A stretch of 64,000 nt of DNA, from NCBI RefSeq assembly GCF_003575975.1, contig NZ_QQXK01000001.1, positions 62,001 to 126,000 of the forward strand. Direction: 5' to 3'. Within the stretch, counting starts at the first letter, position 1, and the number at the start of each line of letters is the position of its first letter. The stretch is from Galactobacter valiniphilus. Its GTDB lineage: Bacteria; Actinomycetota; Actinomycetes; Actinomycetales; Micrococcaceae. Below are positions 63,034 to 64,000 of this stretch, one piece after another. A program made the translations under genes and the position numbers. A model generated the notes under the pieces. It saw only the letters and a program-made list of their open reading frames with translations. It was not told the DNA's origin and made no database searches.

Positions 63034-64000
63034 ATGACTTCCATCGCGCCTGCGGGGGACCCGGAGGAGGGCAACGCCCTCACGCGGGCCGGCGCGCGGG
63101 TGCGCGAGTACGTGGACCGGCTCGCCGCCAGCTCCCCCTCCCGCCTGGCCCTCGGCGTGTTCGTGGTCGGCATCGCGTTCTTCACGCTCCTGCTCGCGAC
63201 CCCCATCTCCTCCGCCACGGGCGAGTGGACCTCGCTCCACGACGCCATGTTCACCGCCGTCTCGGCGGTCTGCGTGACGGGCCTGACGGTGGTCTCCACG
63301 GCCACGCACTGGTCCTTCTTCGGGCAGCTCGTCATGATCATCGCCGTGTTCGTGGGCGGCTTGGGCATCCTCACGCTCGCCTCGGTGCTCTCCCTCGCCG
63401 TCACCAAACGCCTCGGCGTGCGCGGCAAGCTGCTGGCCCAGCAGTCGATGAACACGGCGGCGTCCGGCAAGCTCGGCGAGGTCGGCTCGCTCCTGCGCAT
63501 CGTCATCACGACCTCCGTGATCATCCAGGGCATCCTCGCCCTCTGGCTCACGATCCGCTTCTGGACCTACGGCGAGGGCCTCTGGCTGGGGCTCTGGCAC
63601 GGCATCTTCTACTCCATCTCCGCGTACAACAACGCCGGCTTCACGCCGCACTCTGACGGCCTGGTCCCCTACGAGACCGACGCCCTGCTGCTCTTCCCGC
63701 TCATGATCGGGATGTTCATCGGCTCGCTCGGCTTCCCCGTCATCATGGTGCTGCTCAAGTACCGCTTCCACACGCGCAAGTGGAACCTGCACACCAAGCT
63801 CACGCTCGTCACCTCCGGGCTCCTGGTGGTCGGCGGCACGCTCGCGTGGGGCCTGTCGGAGTGGAACAACAACGCGACGATCGGGCAGATGAGCGTGGGT
63901 GACAAGCTCCTGCACTCGCTCTTTGCTTCGGTCATGACCCGCTCCGGCGGCTTCAACCTCGTGGAGATGGACGACCTCCACCCGGCCACCATGGTCTTCA
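63034..64000 (+). CDS. TrkH/KtrB-family potassium transporter, N-terminal part
   Basis: The first 322 residues of an ion transporter of the TrkH/KtrB superfamily, running off the window. Three selectivity-filter-like segments are visible: AVCVTGLTVVST, SAYNNAGFTP and TRSGGFNLVE, each followed by a membrane helix, in the 2TM-pore-loop order of the family. It would mediate K+ uptake with a KtrA/TrkA regulator expected downstream. ATG 63034 has AGGAG at 8 bases. The N-terminal 35 residues are cytosolic. Confidence 0.9.
   Translation, partial: MTSIAPAGDPEEGNALTRAGARVREYVDRLAASSPSRLALGVFVVGIAFFTLLLATPISSATGEWTSLHDAMFTAVSAVCVTGLTVVSTATHWSFFGQLVMIIAVFVGGLGILTLASVLSLAVTKRLGVRGKLLAQQSMNTAASGKLGEVGSLLRIVITTSVIIQGILALWLTIRFWTYGEGLWLGLWHGIFYSISAYNNAGFTPHSDGLVPYETDALLLFPLMIGMFIGSLGFPVIMVLLKYRFHTRKWNLHTKLTLVTSGLLVVGGTLAWGLSEWNNNATIGQMSVGDKLLHSLFASVMTRSGGFNLVEMDDLHPATMVF

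Noticed and set aside
1-64000. tRNA, rRNA, prophage or integrative element boundaries
   Set aside because: No cloverleaf sequence, integrase, phage gene or composition break was noticed on reading; a tRNAscan and composition plot would be needed to exclude them fully.

Overview
The window is 64 kb of very GC-rich DNA with dense, overlapping operons, GTG starts and long GC-rich stem-loops between convergent genes. Gene content (menaquinone synthesis, Rex, an AURKAIP1/bS22-type micro-protein beside a BldC-like protein, CcdA/ResB/CcsB cytochrome c maturation, actinobacterial DesK/NarL two-component systems) indicates an actinobacterial chromosome, most likely Micrococcaceae (Arthrobacter-like). 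I see no rRNA, tRNA, CRISPR array, insertion sequence or phage genes.

The main theme is aerobic phenylacetate catabolism, spread over four transcription units: paaABC(D) at the left edge, paaI-paaK with its TetR regulator (16.3-18.9 kb), paaZ (24.1-26.3 kb), and a thiolase/enoyl-CoA hydratase/3-hydroxyacyl-CoA dehydrogenase operon (38.9-41.8 kb). Each of the four promoters carries the same dyad, close to TGAMCGNNCGKTCA, at or just downstream of the -10 region, which defines a compact PaaR-type regulon.

The most unusual locus is 30.7-37.5 kb. It holds an OleA-type thiolase, a single-chain fusion of a family-2 glycosyltransferase with a cytochrome P450, an OleC-type AMP ligase, and an OleD-type reductase, all translationally coupled, with a second P450 converging on the end. 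No OleB hydrolase is present. This looks like a head-to-head fatty-acid condensation pathway rerouted from olefins to a tailored, possibly glycosylated product (beta-lactone, beta-hydroxy acid or related lipid).

Other blocks are: a NarL/DesK two-component pair and a COG2426 membrane protein (3.7-6.4 kb); a glutamine-type ABC importer with a fused binding-protein/permease (6.5-8.8 kb); a transglutaminase / alpha-E / circularly permuted ATP-grasp operon (9.0-12.4 kb); a prolyl-oligopeptidase (13.1-15.3 kb); a DUF1275 membrane gene broken by a 53-bp tandem duplication (15.4-16.2 kb); a TPP enzyme, a methionine aminopeptidase and a 41-residue ORF (20.1-23.2 kb); an ABC-F ATPase; a second two-component system whose kinase lacks its phospho-accepting histidine, with an acyltransferase under the same operator (42.0-45.3 kb); menB-menE-menA (47.0-50.2 kb); a cytochrome c maturation operon (52.0-57.0 kb); yceI; two paralogous membrane proteins; rex with a glutaredoxin-like gene; bS22; a BldC-like regulator; ArsR; AcuC; and the start of a TrkH potassium transporter at the right edge.

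Intergenic DNA carries several 50-110 bp palindromic elements of unrelated sequence but shared layout (interleaved a-b-a'-b' arms). Three belong to one AACTGCC/GATCGCTTC family, and two of those bracket an AbiEi-like gene. A separate short repeat, TGCCCGACGGCGCGG, recurs across the window, both between genes and in frame inside low-complexity linkers of several proteins.
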